A stretch of DNA of 64,000 bases from Symbiodinium sp. CCMP2592 (Eukaryota; Sar; Dinophyceae; Suessiales; Symbiodiniaceae). The position numbers were made by a program, and so were the translations under genes. The notes under the pieces were generated by a model. That model searched no databases, was not told the origin of the DNA, and saw nothing but the letters and a program-made list of their open reading frames with translations. This document shows positions 1 to 12,375 of this stretch, piece by piece. How positions within the stretch are numbered: position 1 is the stretch's first letter; each line of letters starts with the position of its first letter. Where the stretch lies: the NCBI GenBank assembly GCA_905221615.1, contig CAJNDT010005457.1, positions 125,001-189,000 on the forward strand. Direction: 5' to 3'.

Positions 1-377
1 AACTGTCAAAACGGCTACAGACTATTGCGACTCATGGCATTCTGAACGGATGTATCTTCAGTCTTTCGTACCGCGGATGTTGTGCGTCTCCTGTGACCAT
101 GTTACTGTCGTTCGTGCTACCGTCAACGTAATGACCATGCCAGTACTGCCATTCCTTGAGCTCCGGTTGCTGCTGCTGGTGCTCTTCCTGCCGCTTCTGC
201 AAGTGTTGCCACTGCTATTGGTGTTGCTGTTGCTCGCGACTCCTGGTACAGTACTATTATTGCTGCTGAACCCACCAGCCATGGTGCTGCCATTGCTGCT
301 GTCGCTCTACCGTACTGATCTTGCTGGTTCTGCGTTTGTACTTTAGTAGCAGTAGGTAGTACTAGTAGCAGCAGTAG
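1..377. other. No gene recognised; trinucleotide-rich left edge
   Basis: Open frames exist on both strands here, but they are runs of Leu, Val or Ser produced by imperfect GCT/CTG triplets leading into the 9-bp array. I see no splice-bounded exon. Confidence 0.6.
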
Positions 378-625
378 CAGTGGCAGTGGCAGTGGCAGTG
401 GCAGCGGCAGCAGCAGTGGCGGCAGTGGCGGCAGTGGCGGCAGTGGCGGCAGTGGCGGCAGTGGCGGCAGTGGCGGCAGTGGCGGCAGTGGCGGCAGTGG
501 CGGCAGTGGCGGCAGTGGCGGCAGTGGCGGCAGTGGCGGCAGTGGCGGCAGTGGCGGCAGTGGCGGCAGTGGCAGTGGCAGTGGCAGCAGTGGCAGCAGT
601 AGTAGTAGTAGTAGTAGGAGGCGGA
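378..625. repeat. GGCGGCAGT 9-bp array in a GGCAGT tract
   Basis: A perfect run of 17 copies of GGCGGCAGT spans 418-570, flanked by GGCAGT hexamers and then AGT triplets. The six frames give Ala-Val, Gly-Ser or Pro-Leu ladders, all artefacts of the repeat. Confidence 0.95.
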
Positions 626-1530
626 GCAGTAGCAGGAGCAGTAGCACCAGTACCAGCAGGCCGTAGGAGGAAGTGGTCGTCGTCACGATCGTCGTTGTCA
701 CCGTACTTTTGCAGCTGCCATAGCAGAACAGCAGAGGCAGCAAGAGCACACAACGGAATATTTGTGCAAACGGGGCCGAGTCCTGCCAGCTGTCCTGGGC
801 ACAGGCTCTCTGAGTCAACATGTATCGAGCGATGCTCCTTAACTCAGTCTGAAAGAACCTCGTTGTGTGACCGTCGTCCACGAGAACCTCCCCAGCTGTC
901 CTGATGTGAGGCAGCCGGTGATGTGTGATTGGTGGCAGGAAGTCAGTCAAAATCATAGCATGATGAATGCTGGCTTCAGCACAGTAGGGACAGTTGCGGT
1001 GTTGTGGTGTCGTTTTTCAAAAACGACTCCAAAATCGACCAGTCGAACAAACACTTAGAAGCCCATGCGCAAGCTGCAGCAAAAGCTTCAAAAGACGCAA
1101 CGCAAAAACATGATCCCCATGGCACTGGGTATACAGGGATTGCAGGGAAACCAGGCCTGTCTACCACCACGGTCGTTGTAACTGCCATGGTGATCCTCCT
1201 GTCGTTTCGCAGGACGCGATAAGTTCCGCATGGATATGCTTATATGAACCTGCATGCAGGATGCTTCAATGCCTCGAACGATCGAGTCTGCTGCCCAAAG
1301 GCCTACATGCCCTGCAGCCAGCCTTAAGGTTTGCACGCTGGGGACGCACGGTCACACGGTATTTCCGGGTGGCTGCTGTGCGCTGCGGTTGCCTGCTCTT
1401 GAGAAGGCGCGGCCAGTGACTACCCCTGCAAACCACTCAAACTATGCGAGGTACAGAAGCACATCACACACAAAGCAGAAGCTCCTGTCCCCGGCTGCTG
1501 CCCCAACGATCGTCCTCCTGTCGGCTTCGA
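626..1530. other. No gene recognised
   Basis: Ordinary mid-GC sequence with only short overlapping frames. No exon flanked by recognisable splice sites was found. Confidence 0.5.
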
Positions 1531-1577
1531 TGCACACACACACACACACGACGCACAGACACACACACACACACACA

Positions 1578-1640
<63 letters not shown>
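1531..1640. repeat. CA dinucleotide microsatellite
   Basis: About 110 bp of CA repeats, interrupted near the left end by GACGCACAGAC and once by CACAGACAC. Confidence 0.98.
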
Positions 1641-1769
1641 CCGCACGCATGCACGCACACATGCATATGGTGCATGAGTAACTGTGGCATGAGGACGATC
1701 CCTTCATGGTGAGTGTCTGGCGTGAAACAGCTGACGGTTCTGCACGAAGCCACAATGCATTAAAAATGT

Positions 1770-2055
1770 CACAATAGCATAAGCGCAGAAAACGGACGGT
1801 GCCTGTCGGTGGCCACCCCTGTGGTTGCCCTGCGAGCTCCACTGGTCTGCCTCCTGGAGTCACCAGCTTAGGTCTCTTTCACAACTGCCTCAAAAAAAAA
1901 GTCGTCTCATATCACAACAGCATAAGCACAGAAACCCGACGGTGCCTGTCGGTGGCCACTTCTGTGGTTGCCCTGCGAGCTCCATGAGTCTGCCTCCTCT
2001 GCCTGGATCACAAAATCAGGTCTCTTGCAAGACTGCCTCACAAATTAAGTCGTCC
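1770..2055. repeat. Two-copy tandem duplication, about 143-bp unit
   Basis: The segment beginning CACAATAGCATAAGC at 1770 recurs from 1913 as CACAACAGCATAAGC. Both copies contain GGTGCCTGTCGGTGGCCAC and CCCTGCGAGCTCCA. The copies differ by scattered substitutions and small indels, so the duplication is not recent. Confidence 0.85.
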
Positions 2056-2151
2056 CTGTGGCTTGAAATCCAACGACACTTTTCTTCATCTCAGAGTGCA
2101 GACAAAGTGCATCGCATGCCAAAGCCATCACAAAGGGGAGCTCCGATCTAC

Positions 2152-2290
2152 CCTTTCTGAATTTATGAGCACACGCAAATTTCCGCAAGTCTCTGCCTTG
2201 CCCTTGTTGGCCAGGTAGCTGGCCCACGGGTCAGAGGGAGGCTCCTCGTGCGGCAGTTCCGATCCTACCCACTGACTCCACACGCTCGGA
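2152..2290 (-). CDS. Possible exon, unidentified
   Basis: A minus-strand frame reading PHEEPPSDPWASYLANKGK ends at a plausible donor (AAGG|GTAGAT). Composition is protein-like, but no acceptor is fixed and nothing adjacent confirms it. It may be fortuitous. Confidence 0.28.
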
Positions 2291-2799
2291 GTCTCGGGCC
2301 CACCTCCTGGCGGCTGTCTTGCCACCCAGACCCTCGAGAGTCCTGCGGTGAGACGGCGCGACTTCGACCCAGAATGAAGGGATCAACAATCTGGTATCAA
2401 GAGCTTCCACACCAGGAACGGCAACGATTTGCTTTGATGCAGGGTGGTACCGAGCATCACCCCACTTTCGCGAGACACTGCTCTTTAGAACCCGCGTCCC
2501 GCCTGCTGCCAAGATTCTTGGCCCCAGCCAGTTCCAGAATCCTTCCCGCAAGTTCGAAAACTGTCACTTTCGAACCTCTACGTTTATGCAGTTGGCCACG
2601 TAGTACCAAGACGTCAACCGGGCTCAAACACCAGCGTGCAAGGCTGCTTACTGAATCTCACCATCTCGCCACCGAAATTCCGCTCAACAAGACCCTTTTC
2701 AAAACAAAGGCACCCAAACCGTGAACCCAACCCCACCTCTTGCCAGGACTCTTGGCCCCAACGGTTGTCCTAGAACGATGGCACAACGGTGGTTGAAGT

Positions 2800-3265
2800 G
2801 TGATTTAGAGGGACCCCCCTAAGGGGGGATGGCAAATAGAGTTTGCCAGCAGAAACTGATGGTTGATGATGGTTGGATAGCAAGGCCTGCCAAGCATTGG
2901 CAAGAGCTGGCAAGCCTTAGTAGCGCCTAGCAAGGCTTAGTAGTTTGGTTTGTTCGCGAGGCTTGAATCGCCTTGCTAAGGCCTAGTAAGAACTACATAG
3001 CACACCGAGGCACGACGTTGGTTTTGAGCGCTCGTGAGCACTAGTACCGTTGAGCAGCGCTCTGCGAAGCTTGTACTGCTGAGCGCTAGTGAGCGCTAAT
3101 GAGCGCTACTGAGCGCTAGTGAGTGCCAATGAGTGCTGGTGAGGCCATGTCAGTTTACGCCGGGGTAAACAAAGTTGAAAGGTTGAATCCAAACCAACTA
3201 TCCTTGGAAACCTTTGCTAGCAAACGCCATTTGCCATTCCCCCTCAGGGGGTCCCTCTAAATCAT
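2800..3265. mobile_element. Non-autonomous inverted-repeat element (MITE-like)
   Basis: The left end GTGATTTAGAGGGACCCCC and the reverse complement of the right end, ATGATTTAGAGGGACCCCC, match for about 37 bp, continuing into AGGGGG(G/A)ATGGCAAAT. The direct repeat AAGT lies immediately outside both ends (2796-2799 and 3266-3269) and would be a 4-bp target duplication. The 466-bp interior has no coding capacity; it holds short repeats of GGCAAG/AGCAAGG and, at 3075-3130, tandem GAGCGCTANT units. Each terminal repeat contains its own CCCCC/GGGGG palindrome. The family is not assigned. A mobilising transposase would have to be encoded elsewhere. Confidence 0.8.
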
Positions 3266-3269
3266 AAGT

Positions 3270-6200
3270 CAGTGGTGGATGATTGCGAAGATATTCAAGG
3301 CTTGGAGCTTCGAAGAGCGCAAGATTGAGGCCTATCCGGCTAAAAGCATAACCGTGCTGCTTTTAAACGAGGATCCTTACTCGAGAGATTTGCGCAGCAT
3401 GCGGCAACTTGATGTGGGAGTTCGATTGTTCTGCGCGTACGCAATGTCGCGTAGTGCCTCTTAGCGTGCATGTACTTGCACTGCAGATGAGGTATAGACA
3501 TGCTAGACACGTATGCAACATACATGCTGAAATGTGTCGAGGGTTGTCCCAAGTATTCCCAAAACTCCACTGGCTTCGTTTTGGCGCCACGCAGCTGCGA
3601 CATGCTTCGAGTTCTGGCGTCCACCACACGGCGCAGCGCATGTGTGCTCTCAGCATGGCGTGTCCGACATGCCGTCGGGCGATGCTGGGCCGCAAACCAT
3701 ATTTTGGAATGTGTTGGTGACATTCTCAATTATTAGGCTGCAGCCCACCAAATTGATACTCGATGCATGGATGCGGGCCCCGGGCAAGACACACCCTGCA
3801 AAAACAACATGCTGGGACCGGCGAGATTGCTGGTGGGCGGTATCACGTCGTCTTTCTTTATTCTCCTGTATTCTCCTGGCTGTTGAATGCCGTATCCAGA
3901 ACAGACAATCTTTGCTCATTTCGTCAAACAGATCAATCTCTAACGGTTGCAGCGCTCCTGGGCGGACGTAGATAACGAAGCCCGTTGGGGGTTCTCCACT
4001 CCGTCAAATCGGCTTAGAACTTCCGTGCTCAGACTTCTGGGATCCCAGGCCGGTCTAAAAACCTTCTAAGATGTGCCCCGCCTGTCTGTTGCCGCCTCCT
4101 CTGTAGTTATCCCAAGCCATAGCTTCTCCCAACGTGGTGCTGTTATGATCAATGTAACACTCTGAACCAGTCTGATCAATGGCCTGCGGCCTCGGTAGTA
4201 GCATCTCACGAGCTGCTGTGAGGCCTACCCTTCAGATGTCATGCTGGAGACGAAATTTGCATATTGTATTGTATCATTTTGTCTTAGTTGCTGTTCACTC
4301 TTAGATCTGCACTGCATGAAACTCGATCTGCACTGCATGAAACTCCACGAGCATCCCGTTCTGAGCCATAACAGCTACAGTCGTCTACGTGGTACATCAG
4401 TGTACGTGGTACGCTTGCGCACGATCCAAAGGCAGGACAATGTACCCTAAACTGACTTCCACGCAACCCTTGGTTGACGGTACTGCACTCACTTCGCGTG
4501 GTGCCTCTGCACGTTCTGAAGCTTCGGGGATGACGCCGAGCTGTGGAAGCAGAAAGCTTCAAATTGTGACCAAGAAAATTTGTACTTTGGAGCTGTCCGT
4601 CGGCAGTGGAAACTGAATGCAGGGCAAGAACATCTGGACAAACGTCTGCGCTACAGTACGTACTTCGAAACTCTCCAGGGTCCATACCTGACGGGCTGCT
4701 AGGCGTTAACCACCCCATCACATCTTGCGATAGATGGCAGCACTGTTCAGTCCGAGCATAATCTGGACTCCTCGCAAATGCCAGACATTCTGCTGAAGTT
4801 TCACGACTGTGTTTATCGGATTTGCCAGTGTAGGCCCGGCTCACATGCGACTTCCCAACTATCCAGCATGTAACAGCATGTGAGAGCCCTTCGCAGGTCG
4901 CCGAAACCTCTAAGCTAACCGTGGGTTGTCAGAATGCTCCAATGCTACAACACAACAAAACCGCACGTCGCTGCCTCAACTGGCCTTTTGGTTTGGCGAT
5001 TGCAATCGCTAGAATTGCTTGAACTGCCTCTGCAAGGTCAACATAGCCAAGAGGCCCTAGCTCTTTGATGAACTTCTGAATGCTACGTGCCTGGATCCAG
5101 TTAGCTCGGTCAGTCGGGGGTATACTTCGTTCAAAGCGAAGTTTCAAACATGGATCGGTCGGGTATCTGCAGAGCCTGAGCACCAACAGGGCTTTCAGAT
5201 CAGTCGCTTGCGAATCTTGCTGAACCCTCAACCGCAACTCTTCGAGTTTGATCCGAAACCCCTGCCAGAAAGGCAGCTCTGATACTTCGAGGAGCGGCTA
5301 GCAACGTCTACTACAGGATGCCTGATTGTGAACAAAGAAGCTTACACCGTCCTTAAGCAGTGGATGTCGCTGAACTTGTGATACTGCCGTTGACAACCTA
5401 CGCGAACAAAGGTTCCTACAACGGTTGCAGGTCAACCGTGTCTTCTCTGCACAGGATTTCTCCAAGCACGGCAAGCCTTCGCACAAACAAAACGAAATGG
5501 AGAAATCCACTGTGGGCGGTGGATTACTTACCCAGTCAGCTGCAGCATGTGAGTACAGCCAACCTCATTCAGATAAGCTCCCCGCTGTCTTGTGCTGCTT
5601 TTCCATGCTCTGATGAAGGAGTCTATCTGAGCCTGTCTGTCCAACCATCAAAGCTTCACCTTGCGAATCAAGTAGCATGTAACCTGTGTAAACTTTGTAG
5701 CGTGTAAACTACAGTCATCCGCCAATCAGCCAACAAAGACATCAGAAACCTTCTGAGGCTGGCCGGTTCCCACGAGCTTTAAGGACTGAGAGAAGTCCAC
5801 AGATTATGGACTCGGGTTGCTTGCAGGACGCGACGAAAGGCATATAATTCGAGCACAGGGCAGCTGACGCCATGATGCTGAGTGACGGCTCAAGTAGTCT
5901 CACCCCTGGTTTTCGAGGATAGCCGTTCCAGTATCAAGCTCGTAGCTGTGTAATGAAGATGCAGGTTCTTCCGGATCCCTAGCACCCTCACGTTGCGCAA
6001 CAGACATGGCACAGCAAAAAATCACCCTGAGGGGATGGTCGAGGGAACATGGTGAAGCAGGTCACTGAGCATAAACCTGCCGGTAGGTTGCAGTTGACCC
6101 TCACCTGCATGGCAAAGCGACAGCATCTTGGCTGGGATGCCCCATCAAATGCAAATGAATTTCCACGAACTCCTGCTCTGCCGAGAATGAAAAGCAAAGG

Positions 6201-8261
6201 ATTCCATCGAGAAAATGGCGGTAAGCATTCAGGGACAGACTCTTGCCGGTAGAGCCGTGAGTGATGTGCCAAGTTCTGCGCGCGGCCTCCGCTGACCCAG
6301 GTCTCCATTGCAAATCCCTCACTTACCAGGCTTAGCACCGAAGCATGCTTCCGAGGCTTTCGCATTCTGCTATTTGTCCTTCTTTTGCTAAACTGTGAGC
6401 ACTTGGCGCCGAGGCTGCGCCTTTGGTACAAAGGAAGCTCTGTCACAGCACAAGGTTCCGATACACCGATGCACACCTTGACATACCTGTCGCCTACTGT
6501 AAGTTTCGGGAAGGTGAGGATGTCACAGCTCAATGCGCTGACAGATGTAAAACGAATTCAGGTATCGTCTCGCCACTGCTTTGCAGCTCACTGGACGACA
6601 GCAAGAGCCGACCGGCCTGCAAGGCAGCACTTCGCAGACTTTACCAGGATCCGAGTCCCAAATCCATGAGCCATGTGCAACGATGCTTTCTGAACTGCAT
6701 CCTCCCTCTCCCAGGGTGCTTCGCCCATACACTCGCTCTGGCATTCTGAAGCTCAGCTGAGAAGACTAGCCGTATTCGATTACAAGGGACGGCAAACAAC
6801 GCAACGAGAACCGAAGCGAACGCTCGGCCGGCCTTGTTGCGGATAAGGCCCATTACATGAGGCCTCGACAGCAGGCTGCCAGAAGCGGCAAACGTGGCAA
6901 CACTGTGGCAACTATCGAAAAGCCAAGTCAACCCTTGCTCCCCCATGGGCTGGAAGAAGAAGTGGATGACGTGGGTTGCTTCAGCTTCCTTCGCACTTGT
7001 AATCGAGACCACTGTGGTCTGCACCTTTCTGTGTGGGTCGATTTTGTTCCATGGCAGGAGCATCCCTTCACACGCTGAGCAGAGGGGCCCCGGCCCCGGG
7101 CTTGTAAGACTCCGGCTGCACTGTTCCGATGCCTTCTGCTCACGCTGCTCCTCCTCGGACCTCCGCGATGGCAAGATGCACAAGATGCAGGCCTTTAGCC
7201 AGTAGCCTGTTGAACTTCAGCACCGCGGCATCTCCACAAGACATCGCAGGCCACTCGCTCTTAAGAGCGGAACTCTGAGCCAGAAGAGGCCGCCTCTACC
7301 TTGCGACGGATGTCAAGGCAGATTTCAGCTCGGGCGTTGAATTATAGAGATTGATCCTGGCAAACTGCTACAGCTCTTGCTGGACATGACACGTATACTA
7401 CGTATACTTCAGACACATAGAGTCATAGAGCACCGGAGGTAGGTAGCTAGCCCAGGCCTCGCTCACGGGATCCGCCGCTTGACAGAACGCAGATGGGTAT
7501 CTGCAGCGTCGGAAACGGTTGTCGGCTGTGGAATGGACTGTGGACCCAGAGCAGTGGACGCATGCTGGAACCCGAATACATGTCCGAGAATGCTGGAAGA
7601 TGTCCGCAACGGAAGGTCTGTGACGACTCCTCGCCGGAAGAGCAAGCATACTTCCTACGAAATTGCACAAAGTCAGCGAGCTTTCAGCTACAGACTCGCG
7701 AACAGAAGCCATGTTTGCACTTCAACTCCGGCTTCTGCATCTCCTCCTATTGAGCCCTACTGGAATACCACGCAACCTCCATCTTTGAACTTTGAAATGT
7801 GCACCCAACTGTCCTCTGTGCGCTCTGGTAGCCTTCCTGAAAAGCCTGCAACCACCGCTGGCAGCACTTCAATAGCTTCCTTCTGGCCTATTCAGTCAAC
7901 ACATGGACAAAGTCAACTTGAAGCGCAAGCCCTCGCAGGTGTGCAGTGTATCATGTTGTAGACTATCAACTCATAGTTCTAGCTTCAGGACACTTGGCTT
8001 AAGCTGACTATAGCTAGCCACCGTGCAAACTGTTCTGTATCAGCTCTGCACTGCCCTCTTCATGCAAGACTTTGCCTCGGCAGCCATCGGACCTGCAATC
8101 CTTGGGGTTTTGATGGCTGGCTTAGGGGTTTGGATTAGGCCTTGGCGTAGTGGTGGTGAATCTGTAGCCAGACATATGGAATCTTTAAGGGAAAGGGTGC
8201 TGTTTCGTACTCCCTAAGTTTCCCCGAGGATCCGAAGGAACCCCCATCCTGGAAACATCCC
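3270..8261. other. About 5 kb with no gene I can defend
   Basis: Many short frames on both strands, none flanked by convincing splice sites. A minus-strand fragment reading RSEEEQREQK near 7,155 resembles coiled-coil microexons seen elsewhere but stands alone. Otherwise I see nothing. Confidence 0.5.
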
Positions 8262-8271
8262 ATATACATTA

Positions 8272-8324
<53 letters not shown>

Positions 8325-8325
8325 C
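8262..8325. repeat. AT dinucleotide microsatellite
   Basis: About 60 bp of alternating AT with a single phase break. Confidence 0.97.
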
Positions 8326-9475
8326 AACTAAGCTCAGCATCTTACCGATCCGCACCACAGCTTCCGACCCCATAAGTCAATCTGTGTCTGACTGTTGTTA
8401 CACCCTACAAGACATTTTGCACACTAAAGCATTTCTTCAATTTGTGGTCCCACCCCAGAGCCTCGATGTCTTCTCGAAAAGGCTAATCGGACTTGTCTGC
8501 TTGCCGACAGCATGAAAACTGCGACAAGAGATGACAAGAACCAACAAAGCAGCGTCAGCTCCCTCATCCATGCTCAACTCTCGCTTTGGAGGACTATGGA
8601 CTTCAGGCCACAAAATGCTGGGCCACGCACGACTTCACCGTGTCGTAGAGACGGTCCAAAGCGGTAACTGCATTGGCATCCCCTGGCGGTCAGACAACAG
8701 GGCCACGCTTCTTGACCTGGTTTGGGAGGCATTTTCATCATTCTTTTGAAGGGCCCTCCTCTCGATTGCCGAGCCGAGCCTCGTTCTTCTGCTACATCAC
8801 ACCAAAGGTTTGCTCTCGGATACCGGTACCATTTCTTGCAATACACCCTGTCGAAATCTCATGTGCCACGCTTCATTAAGGGACCAGCGTTGCGCCGACA
8901 CAGGACCAGTTCGTTTTCCGATACATTCAAGGACGAGCACGAGGCACGTTAAGACGGGTTTAGTCGTCGAAGCTGAAGCCACGAGGGTCATGCGTCATGA
9001 AAGGCACCTGGCCACGAGAAGTCTGCAAAAGCCATCGCTTCTGAAGTCGGGTCGTAGAGGACCTTAGCCAAACAGGGATCAGCTTTATACTTCGACTGCA
9101 TTCTCCTCGCTTACTGCATCCTCATCATACCGGGCCCTTGCTCCAGCCGAGATCATGATCCGAACTTGCCTTGGGCTCTTCGGGCCCTCTCGCCGCTACA
9201 GTGCCCACATGCCCATGTCTGACTTTCCCTAAACTTTTTCTTAGACAACTGGGAAATTCATAAACAGTGAATAAACAGATAAGCTCGCGCTGAAAAAGAA
9301 GCGTAGTCCGGGAGCTGTCCTTTAAAGCCATGCTGCCCCCGAACCTGGTTGCCCGTCTGGGGTTTTTGAAAGAGATTTGGTTCGGTTTTGCAGAGGTTAC
9401 GACTTTAAAGCTTTGTTGGGGCTTGGGGCGGAGTCATGCAAAGCCCGGACCGACTTCGCCCAACTCGGACGATCT
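8326..9475. other. No gene recognised
   Basis: Mixed-composition sequence; nothing beyond short unsupported frames. Confidence 0.5.
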
Positions 9476-9645
9476 CAACCCCAAACCCTAAACCCAGATC
9501 TGCCCAAAACCATAAATTCAAAACAAACCTTAAACCCAAAATTCCAAACCCTCAAGCCGCATCGGACCTTTTTACCCCAAACCTCGAACTCTCTTCACCC
9601 AACCCGGACCGGACTTTTTAACTCTAAACCCTAAAAGGCAATCCA
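9476..9645. repeat. Degenerate telomere-like CCCTAAA tract
   Basis: CCCAAACCCTAAACCC is followed by about 150 bp of variants such as CCTTAAACCC, CCAAACCCTC and TCTAAACCCTAAA. The TTTAGGG heptamer is the usual telomere unit of plants and dinoflagellates. The spacing here is too irregular for a functional telomere, so this is an eroded interstitial tract. Confidence 0.7.
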
Positions 9646-9986
9646 ATCTGGGCGCCGAAAGCCTTTTCGAGGTGCAGACATTTCCCGGCCGCAGCTGCAG
9701 TCGCACTCTTGGTGAGTCCTTCTAGAGTCTTGGAGTGATTCCGAAACTTGGTTGCTCCAGGGATGCTGATTTCTGTGCACAACCGTAAGACCGTAAGAGC
9801 CCAAGGTCCTCGTCGGACTCCGTGCCGAAGATCGCATACCGTGCGAGGACGGCGGACAGCGTATCGCCAATCTGTCAGCGTCAACGCAAAATGGCACTTT
9901 GACTGCGCTGCGACAGGGCTGCATTGTCTGGACGCGAAGTCCCACAATACCAGCGCCTTGCCTTTGGAGCACTCCAAAGACAACCC

Positions 9987-10091
9987 TCATGGCCGGTATT
10001 GAGCATCCCGAAATGTAGCAGAATCCTGAGCCAGCCTTTTGAAGCCACTCGCAAGCGCCATCTGTCTCTCTGCTGCAAAGCTAAACGAGCG
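9987..10091 (-). CDS. Possible exon, unidentified
   Basis: A pyrimidine-rich acceptor (GTCTTTTTCAG) precedes an open frame RSFSFAAERQMALASGFKRL that runs to TGA at 9987. A GC donor at AAAAG|GC inside it could end the exon earlier. A second frame is also open, so frame choice is uncertain. Confidence 0.4.
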   Translation of the reverse strand, partial: RSFSFAAERQMALASGFKRLAQDSATFRDAQYRP

Positions 10092-10438
10092 CTGAAAAAG
10101 ACGGCAGCAAGGCGAGGCTGGTGCAGCTGCACAAAAACCAAGGCTCCGTGACGTGGTGTCCCGGGCCCTATTGCCGAGTGTCATATGGGTTCAAGTATGA
10201 AATACAGAGGCTATGTCTATGTCCCGAGGAGATTTATCGACACTGGCGCAGCAATGCTCCCAGCCATATGATACACATCTTTTTACAGGATCGAGCCAGG
10301 ACGCAGGGAGCAGGTGCAGCCCCAGAGAGTGGTCGGATGTTCTCTGAAGTGCCTGTTATAGCACTCGTGATTGCCTAGCAAATTCCGTTCACAAGCAAAT
10401 CTGGTCTGTTTGAACGAAGAATCAAGAGAGTGGTAGAT

Positions 10439-10732
10439 TCAGCGATCGAGCAACACCCCAGCATGAATCCAAAACTCCACATGGGAAAGAGTGTGGCGAA
10501 GAAACATCCGCGTGATTGCATCAACCCTTAGACTCTTACACCAAAGGAACTGCCACTGACTATCCCAATCTCCAGAGCGCCTCCTGCATGCACACACGTC
10601 ACACACGTGGAGCTGCAGGAGGCAAGCCCAGCCACGCAAGCAGCCCTGGCTCAACTGCAAACGACCATTAGGGCGGTCAGACAGTGCTGATGTTTCTGCA
10701 TCTGCATCTGGGCAGGCTCGGTCGTCAGCCAT
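10439..10732 (-). CDS. Hypothetical 97-codon ORF, weakly F-box-like
   Basis: The frame opens with MADDRACPDADAETSA and ends RMFLRHTLSHVEFW...LLDR, with TGA at the end. Residues about 45-70 (LQLHVCDVCACRRRSGDWDS) loosely recall the second half of an F-box, where a C-x3-W-type segment precedes a Trp-rich helix. The match is visual only. An alternative with an intron ending in TGCATGCAG|GAGG is possible. No partner exon was identified. Confidence 0.33.
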   Translation of the reverse strand: MADDRACPDADAETSALSDRPNGRLQLSQGCLRGWACLLQLHVCDVCACRRRSGDWDSQWQFLWCKSLRVDAITRMFLRHTLSHVEFWIHAGVLLDR

Positions 10733-11817
10733 GGGTTTCCCATAGCCGTATTGAAGTATGACTCTGGGCTGGGCTAGATCTAAGGTAGCGAGTTGAAAAT
10801 TCTGAATGCACTACATGTACCGCACTGGTGTGTTCGATCGATGCTGTGAACCCATGTCTGATGAAAACATGCTCCACCAGGGCGCAAGCGAGCGACATGC
10901 TGCCTGTGAGTGCATGACGGAACAAGAAGAGGAGCCGTTATGGTCAGGCGGCCGACAGCATTAAGGGCACGCACCAGCAGAGCTGAGCCTCAATGCCAAG
11001 CTACAACTCCGAACGAACATTGCTCTTCTGCTCTACCGGCTACCGCTGCATGGTGCCTGCTTGCGTGTCAGCGTTGGCAGCGTGCCACGAAGTGACAGAC
11101 GGCCCCATGGCAAACAGGCAGCACCAAGATTACCGAAACCATCCGAAACCCGTCTCAGCTTGTACCTCGGCCTTCGAAGTCTAGGTTTCACAGGTCCACG
11201 CAGGCCTCCTCCGGACATCTGCTCCCTTCAAAGCCCTTGCCCTGGACACGAAGTGGATCACGAACGAAACAAATACTTCACTACCTCAGCTCCTCTTAAG
11301 CATCGATTACCGAACTGCCTGTCTGTCCCGAGTGAAGAACATCTGCCGTCGAGGCACGAGCCCGTGCTCACGATGACCGGCTTGCAGCTTGGCCAAGATT
11401 TTTGTTGAACCCAAGCTGCAATCTGGATTTCGATCACCAGGACATGCCGGCCTTCAGCCAGAAGTCTCCCCTGCCCACCGCCTTGCGTTGGCGGCAAGCA
11501 GGAGAGTGTCCCTGACAGACGACGCTCTTGCCCGCTAATGCGAGTTGGGATCAGGGTCTCCAGGAACACCTCTCAGGTGTTCCACACCATGCCCTTCGAA
11601 ACAGGGCAGGCCATAAGGTATCTCACAGGCATCATGCACGCGAGGCTTCAGCTGGTCTAAAAGCTCAACTCTTGCAGTCCATCCCGGGCAGAGTTAGGAT
11701 CAAGTCGTGACCCAGCTACTCCATGATCTCTAGTCACTAGTCTAGTCTGTACTGCACAATACCTTTCATCCACATGCAGCAGAAGCCTGAATCCACTAAG
11801 CAGACCTGGAAAGGTGA

Positions 11818-11854
11818 GGGTTCACACACCTCCCGACAGGAGGTGTGAGAACCC
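11818..11854. other. Hairpin: 16-bp stem, 5-nt loop
   Basis: GGGTTCACACACCTCC, loop CGACA, then GGAGGTGTGAGAACCC. The arms pair with one A/A mismatch. It sits in non-coding sequence and its role is unknown. Confidence 0.85.
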
Positions 11855-12145
11855 ATGAGCTTAGGAACCTTCATCTCCCGAAGCTTTGGGTCTCCGCGAC
11901 CTGGACCTGCTAAACTTCAATCGTAAACGAGCCATCGCAAGCGCAACTACGACAGGTCAAAGGAAACCCAGCGACTTCTCAGAGTCTTGCAAGGAAGCTA
12001 GTGCTAGCACAGTCTGCCAACCTCGGCACTGCCTAAACATGCACGTCTTTACTTTATTGTAGCAAGCAAACATCCGGATATGCGGCGCCGTACACCACAG
12101 CCTACATGTAGGGCCTAAATTCGGCGGTGTATTCTCAACTTCTAC

Positions 12146-12270
12146 CATGCTTTCGCAGGTCCAGCGGTGAGGGCTTGGACTGTAGGTCCCTCAAAGGTGC
12201 GCAGCACTGCATCTGACATCTCTCCAAGCCCCGGCACGGTGAATGGCCTCTCTTCCTTTTCACTTTTCAG
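12146..12270 (-). CDS. Exon, unidentified
   Basis: The frame reads LKSEKEERPFTVPGLGEMSD and continues TFEGPTVQALTAGPAKA to a donor at GCATG|GTAGAA: 41 codons plus two bases. The acceptor CCAAAG|CTG is weak. Downstream, an open frame at 11957-12148 (RMFACYNKVKTCMFRQC) could be the next coding piece. Codon choice and charge pattern look genuine. Confidence 0.5.
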
Positions 12271-12375
12271 CTTTGGATGGTGACCGGTTGGGTTGTGGGC
12301 AGCTGTGGCAGGGAGCCATACCGTGGATCGTGCCATTTCATGTGGACCCTGTACCCCGTGCAAGGGCTGGACGAT

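Noticed and set aside
378..956. Long frames of Ala-Val, Pro-Leu and Ala-Thr repeats on both strands
   Set aside because: They are produced in every frame by the 9-bp GGCGGCAGT array and carry no independent coding signal.
1531..1712. His/Thr-rich ORF at the CA repeat
   Set aside because: Translation of a dinucleotide microsatellite.
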